Source: Paragordius varius
Lineage: Eukaryota; Nematomorpha
Assembly (NCBI GenBank): GCA_964247055.1
Contig: OZ176056.1
Location: 6,262,001 to 6,326,000 of the forward strand
Reading direction: 5' to 3'
DNA length: 64,000 nucleotides
The notes beneath the pieces were generated by a model. It saw nothing but the letters and a program-made list of their open reading frames with translations, was not told the origin of the DNA and did no database searches. The position numbers were made by a program, and so were the translations under genes. Below are positions 1 to 12,859 of the stretch, one piece after another (position 1 is the stretch's first letter; every line of letters begins with the position of its first letter).

Positions 1-2247
1 AAAATAATTTTTTTCTGAGATAGCCTATGACCAGCGTATTTTGCCGTAAAAACTTAAATTTGTTAACCACCTAGTTTATGAAAAAAAAGAGGAAATTAAA
101 ACGGGCAAAAAGTGAAAATTAAGGATAATACAAAAAATGACAAAAGTTGAGATATATCATTATAGAGACATTTTCAACATATAAATAATTAAAAAACGAT
201 TATATTTTATTCAGTAAAAATACTTAAATATTAAAAAACTAAAATCGATTGTTTTTTATTTGTTCATTTTTTTCTGGTTTGGATACACGGTATAAAATTA
301 ATGAATTATTTCGGAATTTTAAATGAGCGGAAATTTCAAATAAATTATATAAAATAAAATTTACTAGTAGTGGAAAATCAACCAAATATCCGTACATATC
401 TCAGTAAAAATATTAATTTGTGTTAAAACATTTTTACAGAGATTCGTAAGGGTTTTGAGTTCATACTCCATTTTTAATCCTATTTTGCTTAAATTTATCG
501 TCAATTACTACTCATGTAAGATGCCAAAAAAACAGTATACATTTTTTATACACTCATAAACCAGATGACAAAAAATGAAAAAAAAATAAATATTGTTTTT
601 TAGTTTTACTTTGATATATAAGTTTTTTTACTGAATAAAATAAGAATGTTAAGATTAGGGTTGTGCCCATTAGTCAATGACCTAGGGTCATGACCACGAA
701 AAAAAATGACCTAGGTCAATTTTTTTTATTTTTTTAATTTTTTATTTTTTTATTTTCCATTTTTTAGAAAAACAAAACCTTATATTATTTATATACGTAT
801 TATTTTATATTAATATCATACAATACACATCTTTTCTTTACTTCCTAAATCATAATAAAATCAGCCGTGTGGAAATTTTTCGATCAAAAAAAATCAAGTT
901 ACATGCAAGAAATGCAATTACACTATATATATTTAAATAAAAACCGAATGAAGAAACATTTAAAAGAAGTTCAAATAAATTATATGACAGATGATGGTCG
1001 AAAGCAAGCTAATTTCTGTTTTCAAGATAAATTAGCCAGAAACATTTAGCAAAATTTATTTTTACATCCTCAACTCTTAACTTGAAAATTAACATTTTCG
1101 GAGTTTCATTCATAGTTAAAACCTAATTATGCTATTCCAAATAGAAAACAGATTTCCAATGAATTACTGGATTCATGTTATGAAGATATAAAAGAAGTTA
1201 TTGGATTATGTGAAAATAATATTTCATTAATCGTCGATCCCTTTAGCAATATTCGTAGGGAGCAAGTAATTAATATTATTGGCCAAAGATCCCAATCATT
1301 TTTTATGACACATCTTATCATAGTAAGACTGCCGAATATATCTATAACATAATGGAACCAATTATATAAGATATTGGAAATTAAAAAAATTAATGCCATT
1401 GTGACCGATAATGCAGCAAACATGAAGGCTGCTGAAAATTTGGTTAATAAAGAATATTCCAATATAATATGTGCCAATGTCATATAATATAATTCGATGA
1501 AAGAATATATTCAACTTAATAATACTGAGATTTAAAATGTAGTGAGCAAGATTATATATTAAATCGTATAAAATTTCCTTAGTATAAAAAAAACTTTGAA
1601 CCATCCTAAGTTAACGTTAACTTCATAAACACTCGTTTTTACACAATCTAAATAATTAGAGCATAAATAGGTTTCAATAAATCCATATTTTCTCGTAAGT
1701 CTTAGCTTTCTATGATTTGAAACTTTCTATAAGTCTTTATGATGATTCCAGTAAAGATCGTTAATTGTAGAAATTTAGATTATCAGGATCGGTGAAAGCA
1801 TAAAACTAAAAAAATATATACTTTATATAAAAACCTTTTTATATTATTTAATCAACTAGGTTTGACCCCCTTTTTCAAAAAAGGGGGTCAAAATCACAAC
1901 CCTAGTTAAGATTATAAAAGTGAGTTTAACTAGTAATTAATTAAAAAAAATATTTTAATAAAGTTTCATATTTTTTTCTTTTTTAAGTGCGTTATAAAAA
2001 AAACTCCTGAACTGATATTTTATAGGAAACCTAATAATATGATTTTAGGCTATTTACATACTGAATCTCATAAAATGATAATGAACCATAATATCTCAAC
2101 TTTTATTATTATTTTTATATCCTTAATTATCCTTAATTTTCACAATTTGTCCGATTTCAATTCCTCTTATTATTTCATAAAGTTGGGTTTGCGGCAAATA
2201 AATTAGCTGGTCATGAGCTATCGAAAAAAATTTTTTTGTTAATAAAA
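1..2247. mobile_element. Inverted-repeat DNA element, left end cut by window edge
   Basis: About 200 bp at 1-200 reads again, inverted and diverged, at about 2060-2247. Shared landmarks include the 'catgaccag' box, 'aagaggaa' and 'gtgaaaattaaggata'. Bases about 190-300 also pair with about 540-650, so the left arm is itself partly palindromic. Between the arms sits a separate hAT copy (656-1904). No coding region belonging to the outer element is visible, so it is best read as a non-autonomous inverted-repeat element that received a hAT insertion. The true left end may lie outside the window. Confidence 0.5.
656..1904. mobile_element. hAT transposon relic with exact 8-bp target duplication
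   Basis: The ends are TAGGGTTGTG and CACAACCCTA, an exact 10-bp terminal inverted repeat. They are flanked by identical 8-bp direct repeats GTTAAGAT (648-655 and 1905-1912), the target-site length known for hAT. Inside on the + strand are transposase remnants: a BED-finger-like start (from about 867, WKFFDQKKS), a part near 1250-1330 resembling the DUF659 type (REQVINIIGQRSQSFF), and INAIVTDNAANMKAA near 1385-1430, the usual 'TDNAANM' block. The coding parts are broken by several stops and frame changes and much is missing, so the copy is inactive. The TSD is still perfect. Confidence 0.85.
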
Positions 2248-2259
2248 ATACCCTCTTTT

Positions 2260-3327
2260 TTGCGGACAAAATAATAATAGAAAATATTAAATTTAAGAGA
2301 AAAAATTTACCATGTACTATAAATAAAAATAACCATATATTTGGAATTTGCTATAATTTTTTCGAGCCAATTAAGACAGATGGGAGGGGGGCTATATAAA
2401 AAAATTTAAATTATTTTATTAACTCTTCTAAATTATAAGTTATATGATGAACCAAAAATATGGTTAATTTATTTTAACAAAATTTGTAATTATATTTTTT
2501 TTCTGTAAAATTCGGTTTAAAACTTACGTTATTACTATTGATGTCCATAAATATGTCATAATTCGGCCAAGTGTGGATATGAAAGCCATTCTATTTGACC
2601 TGGTATCATCATAATAAAGTATAATAGATAAATATACTAGAATCAACTTGAGAGAAATTTTAGCAAATGCGATAGCCGGAATAATCATAAACTGGGAAAT
2701 GCTTAGTTACACTAGAGTTTTATAAATATATGTTCTAAATCTTTAGCACCTAACTGCAAACGGTTTTACTTTAAATAGTATATTGGTTAGTAATTTCGGG
2801 GAAAATAAAAGCATGATAAACCAAATTAATAATTTTCACTGCGTCCCTCTGACTTTCTAAGATTCTTTTCGTTTAATTATTGATTTGCCGTAAATGATAA
2901 TTGAAATATTAAAGAGTTTAAAAGAGTAATTTTTTGGGTAAATTCCGAGAGATATTTAGTATCATTATTTGCAGGTTATAACTATACTATGAATTTATAA
3001 CTGGATTCATTTTATCTAGTGTCAATTTGAAATCACTATCGTATTTGTTTAGACATAAATGAATATTTTGCAGAAGGCCTCGTATGGAAAAAAGAAATTA
3101 GTCATATGTCTTCATATCTTATTTGAATTCCTCATTATTCGCATATAAAATTTTAGAATTTTTGATCTATGTATAATGAGTTTATTAAATTTAATATTAT
3201 TGAGCTAATAATCATGATAAGATTTCAATAAAATATGACGTAAAAATGAATGTTTTAATTACAATTATCTAAACTATTGCATATTTTCTATAGGAGCTAA
3301 TGTATTTTTCTCCATTTTACATGCAAA
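2260..3327. other. AT-rich intergenic stretch, no gene seen
   Basis: No coding region, RNA gene or clear repeat was found between the inverted-repeat element and the first exon of the JmjC gene. Its 3' part must hold the promoter of that gene, but no distinct TATA element could be singled out in such AT-rich DNA. Confidence 0.4.
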
Positions 3328-5687
3328 ATGTCTTTTTCAGATATTACCAATCCCTTAACAATTCAAAATGCTAAAACAAAACTGGAACCCTTATGGAAAA
3401 ATGGAGATTGGTCAGTAAATCAATGTCATAAACGTTTTCAAAAGTTATTACAATCCTGTCTTTACACAGAAGATATGCGTATTAAATCTTTCGAAAAAGA
3501 TTCTGTTTTTTTCGGTTTGCGTTTTCATCATTAATGTTTATTAGTTAATTGTCGCAGACAGTCACGATAATTAAAATTTTAGCAGAAGGATATATTATCC
3601 CTAGGCACTAAATTATAATGGTAAAAATAAATTTATTTGTGTAGTATTATAAGACTACACAACAAAATTTGATTTTTTTAAGTTTTTGTAAATTATTTAT
3701 CAAAGTAATATAGTATATCTGAAAAAAAAATAATTAACACCTATGATTTTTATGAGGTTTAATGATTTTGGCCCCGATTTTACATTAAACGAAATTTTAA
3801 AAAAAAATTTAGATATAGAACCATGTATTTTATATCATTCGATAGAGCGCAAAAAACTCAATGGTAATTAGTTATTTAGATCAATCTGATGTTACAGTTA
3901 TTTGGCTTTATATGGTCACAATTTTCATCCCTTAAAATAAGTTAAAAATTTTCCCACACGTATTAAAAATCTAATTTATTTGAAAATTTTAATTTGCTTT
4001 TTTAATAAAAATTATTTTTATGAATTATTTTACCTAGTAGATGCTAAAACGCATAGTTAAAACTGTACTTTTATTACATAATGGCAATTAAAGATTAAGA
4101 ATACCTTAAACTATATTGGATTTTAATATTTTAAGCTTTCTAAAGAAAATAATTAATATTAATGTGATGGTAATTTTGTAAAAAACAAAAAATTAAAAAA
4201 TGGCTGTTTTGAATGACATATAAGTAATATAGGAGTGTTTTAATCAAAATAAACTTTCTTGTGTTATTTTTTTAGACATTCATTGCCATAAACAAAATTT
4301 GAGCTATTTTTATCCATTAGTTTTTTAAAATATATCACTTAAAAAACCGCTCTCGCTTCGCGGATTCGTCATTGCCTATGTCCAACAATGTGTATGCATT
4401 TTATAGAGTTTTCATTACTCTTTCGAATGATACATTACAAATGGGCATTTGTTGTATATTTAAAATTAATAACATTGTTTAGTAAAAATTTGATTAAAAG
4501 GGCCCATAATCATAAAAATCAAATAATACAAAAATTTTAGGAGGAATTATAATTTTTATTAAAATTAACTGTTAAAATAATATTAAATATCATACACGAG
4601 TGGCAAAAATATTTGTTGTCTAGTGTAATTATGCGAAGCGTGGCAGAAACGGCTATTTCTTTATTTAAGTTATGTATGATATTTTAATGTGTACATTCGT
4701 GGTATTCGTTAAAAATTACAAAACTTTTGATCATTAAATGATCTATATATATTGACATACAAATATTTATTCATAAAAACTCGAATAAAAATTCTTTCGA
4801 AACAATTTATGTGTGTTAATAGCAAATTTAAAATGTTTAGACATCAAATTATTAAATAATTATATTTTGCTGTTAAACATATTTTAATTACAGGATCTAT
4901 AACAAGAGTTGACGGTTCTACACTCAGTGCAGAGCAATTTGCAGAAATGTTTGATAAAAAATGTATCCCGTGTATAATAACGGACTTGCAAAATGAATGG
5001 CCAGCGATAAGCAAATGGACTTGGTCTAGATTAGCAAAAAAGTATGGAAATTCACTTTTCCGTATTGGTGACGATTGGGATGGGCATTCTGTAAAGGTTC
5101 CTTTAAGAGATTACATAAAGTAAATAATATTTTAGATTTTAAATACAAACTATATCATGACTGGTAAATGCGATTGTGGCAAACTTCAGTTATGTCAAAC
5201 AAATCAATTTTTTATCTAAATATTTGTGTCATTTAATCTGAAATAACTCTTTTGCATTTTTTTTATCTTAAATCGACAAGATATGCAATAAATACTTTGG
5301 ATGATTCACCGCTGTACATATTTGATTCTGATTTCGATGATGTTGAAGATGATAGTTCTGAAGACTATGTCCAGTCAAAACCATTAAAGCCTCTTAAATC
5401 TAAAGGGGCAAAAGGGAAACCGAAAGAGAAAAGAAAAAGAGTGAATAAAACAAATAACTTATTGGGTCATTACAAAGTTCCACAAGTTTTTACAGAGGAT
5501 TTATTTAAGTACTTGAAGGACGAAAGGCCACCCTTTCGTTGGTTCGTAATGGGTCCACCCAGATCTGGTTCAGCTATTCATATTGATCCGTTAGGAACTT
5601 CGGCCTGGAATGCCCTTGTTAAAGGCAAAAAATGGTAAACATAAAAAATTTTATATTTAGTTAACCAGACAAAATGTTTGGTGTTGC

Positions 5688-5722
<35 letters not shown>

Positions 5723-7209
5723 AAATATAGCGATAGAAATATGAATATAAACTGGAAATAATAAATCAGGTATTGGTTGATAATGATGGTTGTTTATGGT
5801 CGGCGTAAACCCTTTTCAATTTTGATAGTATAATCGTCCAAATTAATAGATTATACTGGGCGCACAAAAATTGAGGATTCCATTAAGATATTTATGCAAG
5901 CATAAAATGATTCCATTTTCAATTTGTACCTTAAAGTTTATAGAGAAAATGTTTTTAAAACTGCTATCCTCATGTCTCACCAAAAATTATTGCCAATCAA
6001 ACCACAAATTGGCATATGATTAATAGTAGTGAAAAATAAGTAGGGAATTATCTTTGTTTACCATAATTTATTGAATTTTACACAATTTACTTTTAACTTT
6101 AAAAAGAAACAGTTAAAAAACGCTGGCATACTTATTTAAATATTTTAATCATTTTAAAAAATATCTTACGTTGTAGGTGGGTTCTAATTCCAAACTCCAT
6201 ACCAAAAAATATAGTCACCCAAACATCATCTTATGATAAAATATTTGAGTTATTACAGCAAAACGACACGTATAAAAAGAAAGAAAACACCAAATCTTCC
6301 ACGGAATCAGATTCAAGTACAGAATCTTCTTTTAAAAAACATTCGACAAGAAAACCTGCAAAAATTTCTCAAAAGATAAAACGTAAAGATGAAGCTATTG
6401 ATTGGTTTGAACGTGTTTTACCTATTATTCTACAAGCTTTAAGTAATAACGATCAAAAAAATGCATCCCTTAATTTAAGTGATTCAAAATCGTCTTTAAA
6501 AAATGTCCTGACCAGAAAAATGAGCCAAATTTGCTCAGCTTTTTCGAGTTGTCATGATAATAACGCAGCACCTTTCAATCAGGAATCCATGATGGAGCCT
6601 AATAAAATTTATGTCGTTCTACAAGAAGCCGGGGAGACAATTTTTGTTCCAGCAGGGTGGTGGCATGCCGTTCTTAACATTGATTATACGGTTTGCATCA
6701 CTCAAAATTTTGTGAGTCTTGCCAATATTCCTTTTGCTTGGCGTATCACATGTGCTCAAAGACCAAAGCTTGCAAAACGATGGTTACAATCTCTTATGGT
6801 GCATAGGCCTCAAATCGCTAGTTTAATTTCTAATGCGCTTGATCCGTTTTATTATACGAGTATTTGGAACACAGATGGATACAATGCACAAGCAAGTTCA
6901 ACAAGCGATCAGGAAGAAGGGAGTGATTTCGGTTCCTCTAATTCTGTTTCCTCCCAAGATAACATATCAGAATCCGATGTTGAAAAAAGTGAAACCAAAA
7001 TTACTAGCAAAAAATTGGTTTTTGATCTCGTTAAAATTCCTATGTTAGAATGCAAGGTTATCACGGATAATGTGCAGGAAAAGTATAATACAAGTTCTAA
7101 CGATAAAGATATATGCAGCTATTTGAATCTAATATCCACGCAATATAAATCTAGAATCAATTTTTTATCCGAAATTAGGGATTTTGAGAAATCCAATCCT
7201 AAAATATAA
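3328..7209 (+). CDS. JMJD6: JMJD6-type JmjC-domain Fe(II)/2-oxoglutarate hydroxylase, 4 exons
   Basis: Exons read as 3328-3514, 4894-5119, 5281-5634 and 6177-7209; phases agree and give 599 residues. JMJD6 enzymes are nuclear 2-oxoglutarate dioxygenases that hydroxylate lysines of splicing factors; arginine demethylation is debated. Residues about 62-130 match the family start ([10 protein letters not shown], then a W-rich segment). [10 protein letters not shown] begins at about 145 and [12 protein letters not shown] at about 202. [11 protein letters not shown] at about 224 leads to the iron ligands His238 and Asp240 (HIDPLG). The second ligand His, in GWWHAVLN, is His419, followed by ITQNF and RPKLAKRW. 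Human JMJD6 is 403 residues with ligands about 86 apart; here they are 181 apart because of a Ser/Lys-rich insert at about 270-400. An acidic and a basic insert also follow DSDF. The tail is Ser/acidic. Exon 1 is the least certain part (no homology recognised, but in phase). Confidence 0.9.
3515..4893 (+). other. Intron 1 of the JmjC gene
   Basis: AT-rich, with no exon or recognised element. Two patches of higher GC (4345-4375, 4630-4655) carry 'cgcttcgcgg' and 'gcgaagcg', which are partly complementary and may be the decayed ends of a small inverted-repeat element. Weak evidence only. Confidence 0.35.
5692..5719. repeat. (TA)n microsatellite
   Basis: An unbroken TA tract in intron 3 of the JmjC gene. 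Similar tracts occur near 15162-15186, 28838-28858, 31568-31600, 36714-36728, 36826-36862, 49755-49778 and 53088-53120. Confidence 0.9.
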
Positions 7210-9014
7210 TCCAAAAGCCATCTCCAAATATTTATAAATTATTTATATGCATTATTTCTAAATTGATGGTTTAAAATAACTCAATTTATAAAGATAAATA
7301 TCAATGCCTCTTTTGTTTGTTATTTTATAAAAACATATGATTTTATTTAAAGAGCATCAGATTGCTTATTTAATAATTTGCTTCTCCCATAAAATAAAAT
7401 GATTGCGGGCAGATTTTGCTTCTATGTTATTTTGGCTAAATCTAACTGGTAGACTCAAAAATGTTTCCTCACCTTAACACTAATATAGTGATACTTTTAG
7501 CCTAAATATTTGGTTCACGGTGAAAAAATAGAAGAAATATGTTAATTCTCTACTTAGGAATTGCACTAAATATTAATCTGAGTAAAAGAAGAAATCCTGA
7601 CTCAATCCCCACAAAAGAAACAATAAAAGGAGAGAATTTATCACCTTTTATATAACTATATGAAATGACTCAAATGACATCCAAAGTTCTAATCCACTTA
7701 CAATCAGCGTCTGTGCTAAAGATGTTTCAGGAGGCACTTCTCAGCCATCAAAGTAACACGGATTCTACAATTTAAACCCACAACTTGTATTTCAAACTCG
7801 TGCTTCTTTGATAAATATCCTCTTTAGGTGACAAATACTGCTGTGTTTTTGACTGTGTTATGGTGGTTATATATCATGGGTAGGGTAAGCACAAAATTTT
7901 AATCTGATCAAAGTGGCTATAATATTTTCTGGATGTGAACCAAACGAGCTTGTGCTGCTTAAGTATATATATTTTTTACACTGATAGACTCGCTGATAAT
8001 ATAAGAGTGCGTTTTAACCAAAACAAAACTTGACGCAATATATTATGTTTTACCCAAAAACAACAAATTATCTAATTTGACTGAGAAATTTTTATATTTT
8101 ATGCTTGCATGTTTGAGGATTTCAATTAGTAAAAAAACATACAAATGGGTTATTTAAATGCAGTAATAAAGTTAAAACATATGCATTCGAGTTAATTTGG
8201 CTTAAAAAAGATTTATTATCGAAACTCGTATTATATAATCTGAAAAAATAAATTTTAAAGGCAGCGTTTAAATTCGTTATTTATTAGATTCATTCTTAAT
8301 GTCTAGAAGCCAGCCAAACACTCTTTTAATTATTTGAGTTTTTAAAAATTTGGGAATAACTTTAGGGGTCCAACGCCATACATACTTGCAAAAACCAATA
8401 TGTGTTAAACAGATGATGATTAATATATGGATAATTTTATAAATGGATAGAGTCATTTTAAGATTATACGTACAATATCATTCTTCTGAGACTTCTCATA
8501 ATTAGTAATCGGTTCTATAAATTCTGTAATAAATAGAGTAATAAAAAAGATTTTAAAATATATTATAATCAATTTAAATGGTAATTTTTAATATTGAAGC
8601 CAATACAATATGAAATTCTTGTTTGAATATACATGTATAATTATTACTTTAAAATGATTTATGATATTATGATAAATTCCTAAGCTTTGATTGAGTAAAA
8701 AATTAATTTTAATATAATGAAAATAAGTTTTGTAGCTTAATTCCAGTATGACTAAGTAAAGTATTACGAGTTTTTCATCTATTGCCAAAAAGGATATTGG
8801 AAAAGCGAAAATATTGTAAATTTAATTTTTATTAATATTTAGCCTATAATAATTTCATTTGCTATCTAACAATATTTCACATCAGTGTATATTTACTCAT
8901 ACTATGCAATATTCCGGATTGATACCTTTTAAAACTCTTATATCTAAAGGGGTGGTGTTCCCAGGGACAAATTTAAAATATACCCGTGTCCTAACGATAT
9001 TAAATGGTCTAAAG
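7210..9014. other. 3' flank of the JmjC gene and intergenic DNA
   Basis: The 3' UTR probably ends within about 200 bp of the stop; AATAAA-like signals occur near 7395-7400. Beyond that I see no gene, RNA or clear repeat. Short open frames here have no recognisable sequence and match what AT-rich DNA gives by chance. Confidence 0.4.
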
Positions 9015-9277
9015 CAGGGGTGTCCAACACAAGTGGCTTCGCGCACCGTATTTTTGACTCAAAAAACCTTGAATTTGAAATATATATGGGCTAAGTAGTT
9101 TATTAGACTTGAAACATAAAATTGGTAAATGCAAATACAATATAGCTTATTTTCTTGTTCCCGCTAATTGGAGAGACTTATTTAAAAAATTCAGAAAATA
9201 TCGATTTTATTAAGATTTTATGAGTATATTTGGATAAATATCCATATATTTCGCGGGTCACGTGCTGGCAACCCCTA
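9015..9277. mobile_element. Non-autonomous hAT element (MITE-like), 263 bp
   Basis: It starts CAGGGGTGTCC and ends with the imperfect inverse ...AACCCCTA. It is flanked by GTCTAAAG (9007-9014) and GTCTAAAT (9278-9285), a 7/8 target duplication of hAT length. It has no coding capacity. The subterminal 'gcttcgcg' and 'cgcgggtcacg' blocks recur in the other hAT copies listed here, so they form one family. Confidence 0.75.
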
Positions 9278-10624
9278 GTCTAAATAAAGAGTAATGGAGT
9301 TCTCATTTTCTCGTTTTAAAGGAATTATTAATATGAACGAATATTACATTATGGGCACTATAATTTCTACAAAGTGTATATTCCAGAGCTCTTTCAATTT
9401 TTTTAATAAGTTTTAAAACATATTTTTTGTTTAGACCAATAAACATATTATGAGCATGTCCATTTAATGATAAGTGACCGCGAGAACATTAAAATTCTAG
9501 TAAAATTTATTAAACTCAATATCCAACATTTTCGAAACATGGTATAGTACCTTTTTCATTGGATTAACTAAATCATAAGATTTAATGACAAAGTAGTTTA
9601 AACATAAAAATAATCATAAAATATAATAAAAAAATGTAAAATGTTCCAATTGTAGGTTCTCATCCTTTTTAGGTAGGTGGAGTGGAATATCGAAAAATAT
9701 ATTTTTTATAAAAAACTCTATCTTTTCGTTCTCCCCTTCGGTTAAGACTTCGATTAAAAACGGGCTAAATAAATATCCCAAACTATATTTAAGTTGATAA
9801 TTTTGAAAAACTACTAAAAGAAACGGTCCCAATTTAAATTTATGCTTCTACCTAATGAAAATTATTTAATTAAACTGAAATATCTAAATAAAATTTAGTT
9901 TTGAAAAATAGTTACATACTACTTCGATGCCATTTTTATTTCAAAACATTTTTGCAAAATGTGTTTATTTATGAAGCTTGAAATAAAGCTTATTTTTTAT
10001 TAAATCTCAAACATTAATAAAAACAGAAAAAGTAGTTTATTTTTTATTTTTAAGTTTAATGCACACATGTCATGTGGTATAAATTTTTACCTTGGTGTTT
10101 TACGTTAAAATAAGTAATATAAAGTATTTTCTTATGTTATATAAGTGCAAACTTTTGCCATGGTCTTAATTTCTTCCATAATTTTAAAGTATTTAATATT
10201 AAACAGGCGTGTATCCAACGACCCATTTGAATCGAAAGACTAAAATGAATTAGTTGTATCCAAGTGTTGATAAGGTTGTTGCTATTTAAATGGATGAAAA
10301 ACTGCAAAATTAATTTGTAAGATAGTTTGTCGGCTTGTAGCAATTTAATCGTAATAATATGGATATGCGTTATCAAAAGCTATCAAAATAATTTTTTTAA
10401 AATTAACAACGCCTTTTTAAATCATCTTATTTTTTTATCAATTATTATCAAACTACTCCATGATATAATAATTGATTTGTATTGTAGTTAATGGTTTTGG
10501 GTTTATATTATTATTAAAAACCCTCGCAACCATTTTGATTTGGGTATAATGTATAATATTATTTCCATTATCTGCAAGGTATATAACATTGTGCTATAAA
10601 TAAGAAAAGTGACAATTCCAATAA
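9278..10624. other. Intergenic AT-rich DNA
   Basis: Nothing supportable was seen: no splice-flanked exon, no recognised transposon ends, no RNA gene. The longest open frames (minus strand, near 9614-9832 and 10137-10376) have low-complexity hydrophobic translations without family features. Confidence 0.35.
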
Positions 10625-10635
10625 ATTATAAAAAA

Positions 10636-10644
10636 GTATAAATA
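10636..10644 (+). promoter_or_regulatory. Possible TATA box of the His-rich peptide gene
   Basis: TATAAATAG lies about 60 bp before the start codon at 10700, a fitting distance for a TATA box with a short leader. AT-rich DNA makes chance matches common. Confidence 0.35.
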
Positions 10645-10699
10645 GGAAGAAAAAAATGTTTGGACTTAAAATTATAATTTACTTTAAACCGTATTAAAA

Positions 10700-11541
10700 A
10701 TGAAGATATTCACTGGATTTATATTGGTAAATTAAAGATGATATATGTTTACTAATTAAATTAGTTTATATCCAGATATATATTGCTTTAAATATCTTAT
10801 ATAAAAATCAATGTTAACCAAAACTCTTTGTTGAAAATTAATTATTTATATATAAAAACACCCAAGTTTCCCAGAAGTTGGGCGTAGAATAATTTATTTA
10901 TACAAACCTTATGATTGATTTCGCCCTTGGCAAACAGGATTTTCATAGAATATATTAATGTTTAAGTCCTATATTATTATGTGGTTTTTTCCTAAGTTCT
11001 CCTCTATTTTATGTAATATATTAAACAATGCGGTTCAGCTATCTAAGATTCAAACAAAATATCCCGTTTATTACAGTAAAAATTGGTATTATACTGACAA
11101 AACTACCTCTTATATCTTGATTTTTTTGAAAAAATCATTGATTAAAATTGAAAACTATAAAGGGATATATATATCTATATATATATAATATATCGGTAAT
11201 ATTGTTAATTATATATTTCACAATTGGAATGAAATCATCAATATGGGAAAAATCATAAAAAAGTGTTGCTGTGTTTTACATAAAAAAACATTTGTTTTTA
11301 TGTTTATTTACGTTTTGTGTCCGTATACAATTTTTATTGTAATAATACAATTTTGCTCGATACTAATCAATCGTTTTTACATATTTTACGTATTTTGCAA
11401 TAGGCTGTAATAGCTTTTTTGGGTTTGGGACTTTTTGGTGACCAAATTTCGTGTGACGAAGAAAGACATAGCCATCATCATCACCATCATCACAATAGAG
11501 ATCATCATTACAGAGACAATGAACGTTGGGACGATTATTAA
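10700..11541 (+). CDS. Small secreted histidine-rich peptide, 2 exons
   Basis: Exon 1 is 10700-10726 (nine codons, MKIFTGFIL, donor GTAAAT). Exon 2 is 11404-11541 (acceptor after TTTTGCAATAG). The join is in phase 0 and gives 54 residues. Residues 1-20 (MKIFTGFILAVIAFLGLGLF) form a classic signal peptide made only by the splice. The mature part is short: one Cys, an acidic DEE, a run of seven His, a second HH, then ending ERWDDY. The role is unknown; secreted His-rich peptides of this size may bind Zn or Cu or act as antimicrobial peptides, which is inference. A polyA-type AATAAA lies near 11639. The signal-peptide fit across the junction is the main support; no homologue is recognised. Confidence 0.55.
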
Positions 11542-12359
11542 ATTCATACTTAGCGCTGTTAAAAAATCAATCATGTGCAAATTTATTTATATCTATAACT
11601 TTATAATGAGATCTAGTGTTCGCATCTAAATAACTACAATAAATAGTAATATTCAGAAAATTATTTATGTAAGTGGTTGCTGTTTCACATAAGGTTTAAA
11701 GTAATAGTTTGGGTCTATATAATTTTAAGGTGAATAAATGATATAATTATTATACGTATTTATTGGATTTTTACAACAACGAATCTTATTTGAATTGTCT
11801 AATGAGCTTGTAAATAACGTAGAAAATTTCCCAAAGCATATTAGCTTTAACTCGTGCACCTTCTCATAACCATTAAAAATACTAATTAGTAAAAACGGTT
11901 TTTAGAGTGTATTACAGCCTAAATAAGTCTAAATTATGTTTAGGATGCAAAACTAAATTAAAAGAAAATTATATGCTCTTTATGGACTTTAAATGTGTAT
12001 TTTATCTGGGCGATAGTGAGTCAGTCAAAATATAGACCCATTTATAAAAATATAACATGTGCCCAGTTTTTACTTTTTGGCCAACTCAATTATTAAAGAT
12101 TTGATTTTTGCAAATGCTTGACTGTCGATCTGAAACAAGCGAAACAAATGCAATAAATATGCGCCAAACGCACAATTTCTATTTGTGAAGATTTTAAAAT
12201 GGAACTTATTTTTTTCATACATTACAAGAAATATATTAAATTAGAAATAAGCCATTTAATAACTCATATACATATTTAATCATCAGGAAAGAATGAATGA
12301 AGGCTTATGAAAATATTGACCGTATCAAAATAAAAACTCTGCGACGAAATTGGAGGGTA
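11542..12359. other. Intergenic DNA after the His-rich gene
   Basis: No gene or repeat could be supported beyond the probable polyA region of the His-rich gene near 11640-11660. Confidence 0.35.
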
Positions 12360-12372
12360 TAGAAGGTAGGCG

Positions 12373-12663
12373 ATGGACTATAAAATTGCGGAGTTCGAAC
12401 GAAACTCTGCAATTTTTCCATCATTATCAGCCCTGAGCAAGCAAATGTTAAAGCCTTCACATGTACAGATACAATTTAAGTCCTTACTCTTTAATAAAAA
12501 ACAGAAAAAAAGTCTAAACTCTATATTAATGGAAAAAAATTCGCATTATATTGGAGAGGTCCTTTCTTATTTTGAGATGTATACCGATCCTATATTTAGC
12601 CAAAATCACAAAGTCAAACATTGTGTTAATTCATATGATTATATATTCATGAATATATTTTAA
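12373..12663 (+). pseudogene. Possible hAT transposase C-terminal remnant
   Basis: An open frame of 96 codons contains FPSLSALSKQMLKPSHV at residues 15-31 and then a Lys-rich stretch. The FPxLSxLxKxxL pattern resembles the start of the hAT dimerisation domain (FPxLSxLARxYL..P..S). The conserved 'SER.FS' core is not preserved and no terminal repeats were found, so this would be an old, inactive fragment. It could also be a chance frame. Confidence 0.35.
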
Positions 12664-12859
12664 AAATATTTTCTACCTTAGTATTTATGCGGTAAGGAAA
12701 ATTTAAACGAAGGTCATAAATTAATACATATAGATTACATAAGATAAATTTTCATCCACAAAAAATAGTTGCAAAATTAATAATCCCCATAAAATTATAT
12801 TTTAACAGCTACTTCTAAAAGGGCATATAAAATAAGTTACATATAATACCAATTGTATA

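Noticed and set aside
11243-11410. Frame MGKIIKKCCCVL… upstream of the His-rich exon
   Set aside because: Hydrophobic low-complexity translation overlapping the acceptor in another frame; the 10700 exon gives a far better protein.
11386-11580. Met-rich minus-strand frame opposite the His codons
   Set aside because: It is the complement of the CAT/CAC run in the His-rich exon.
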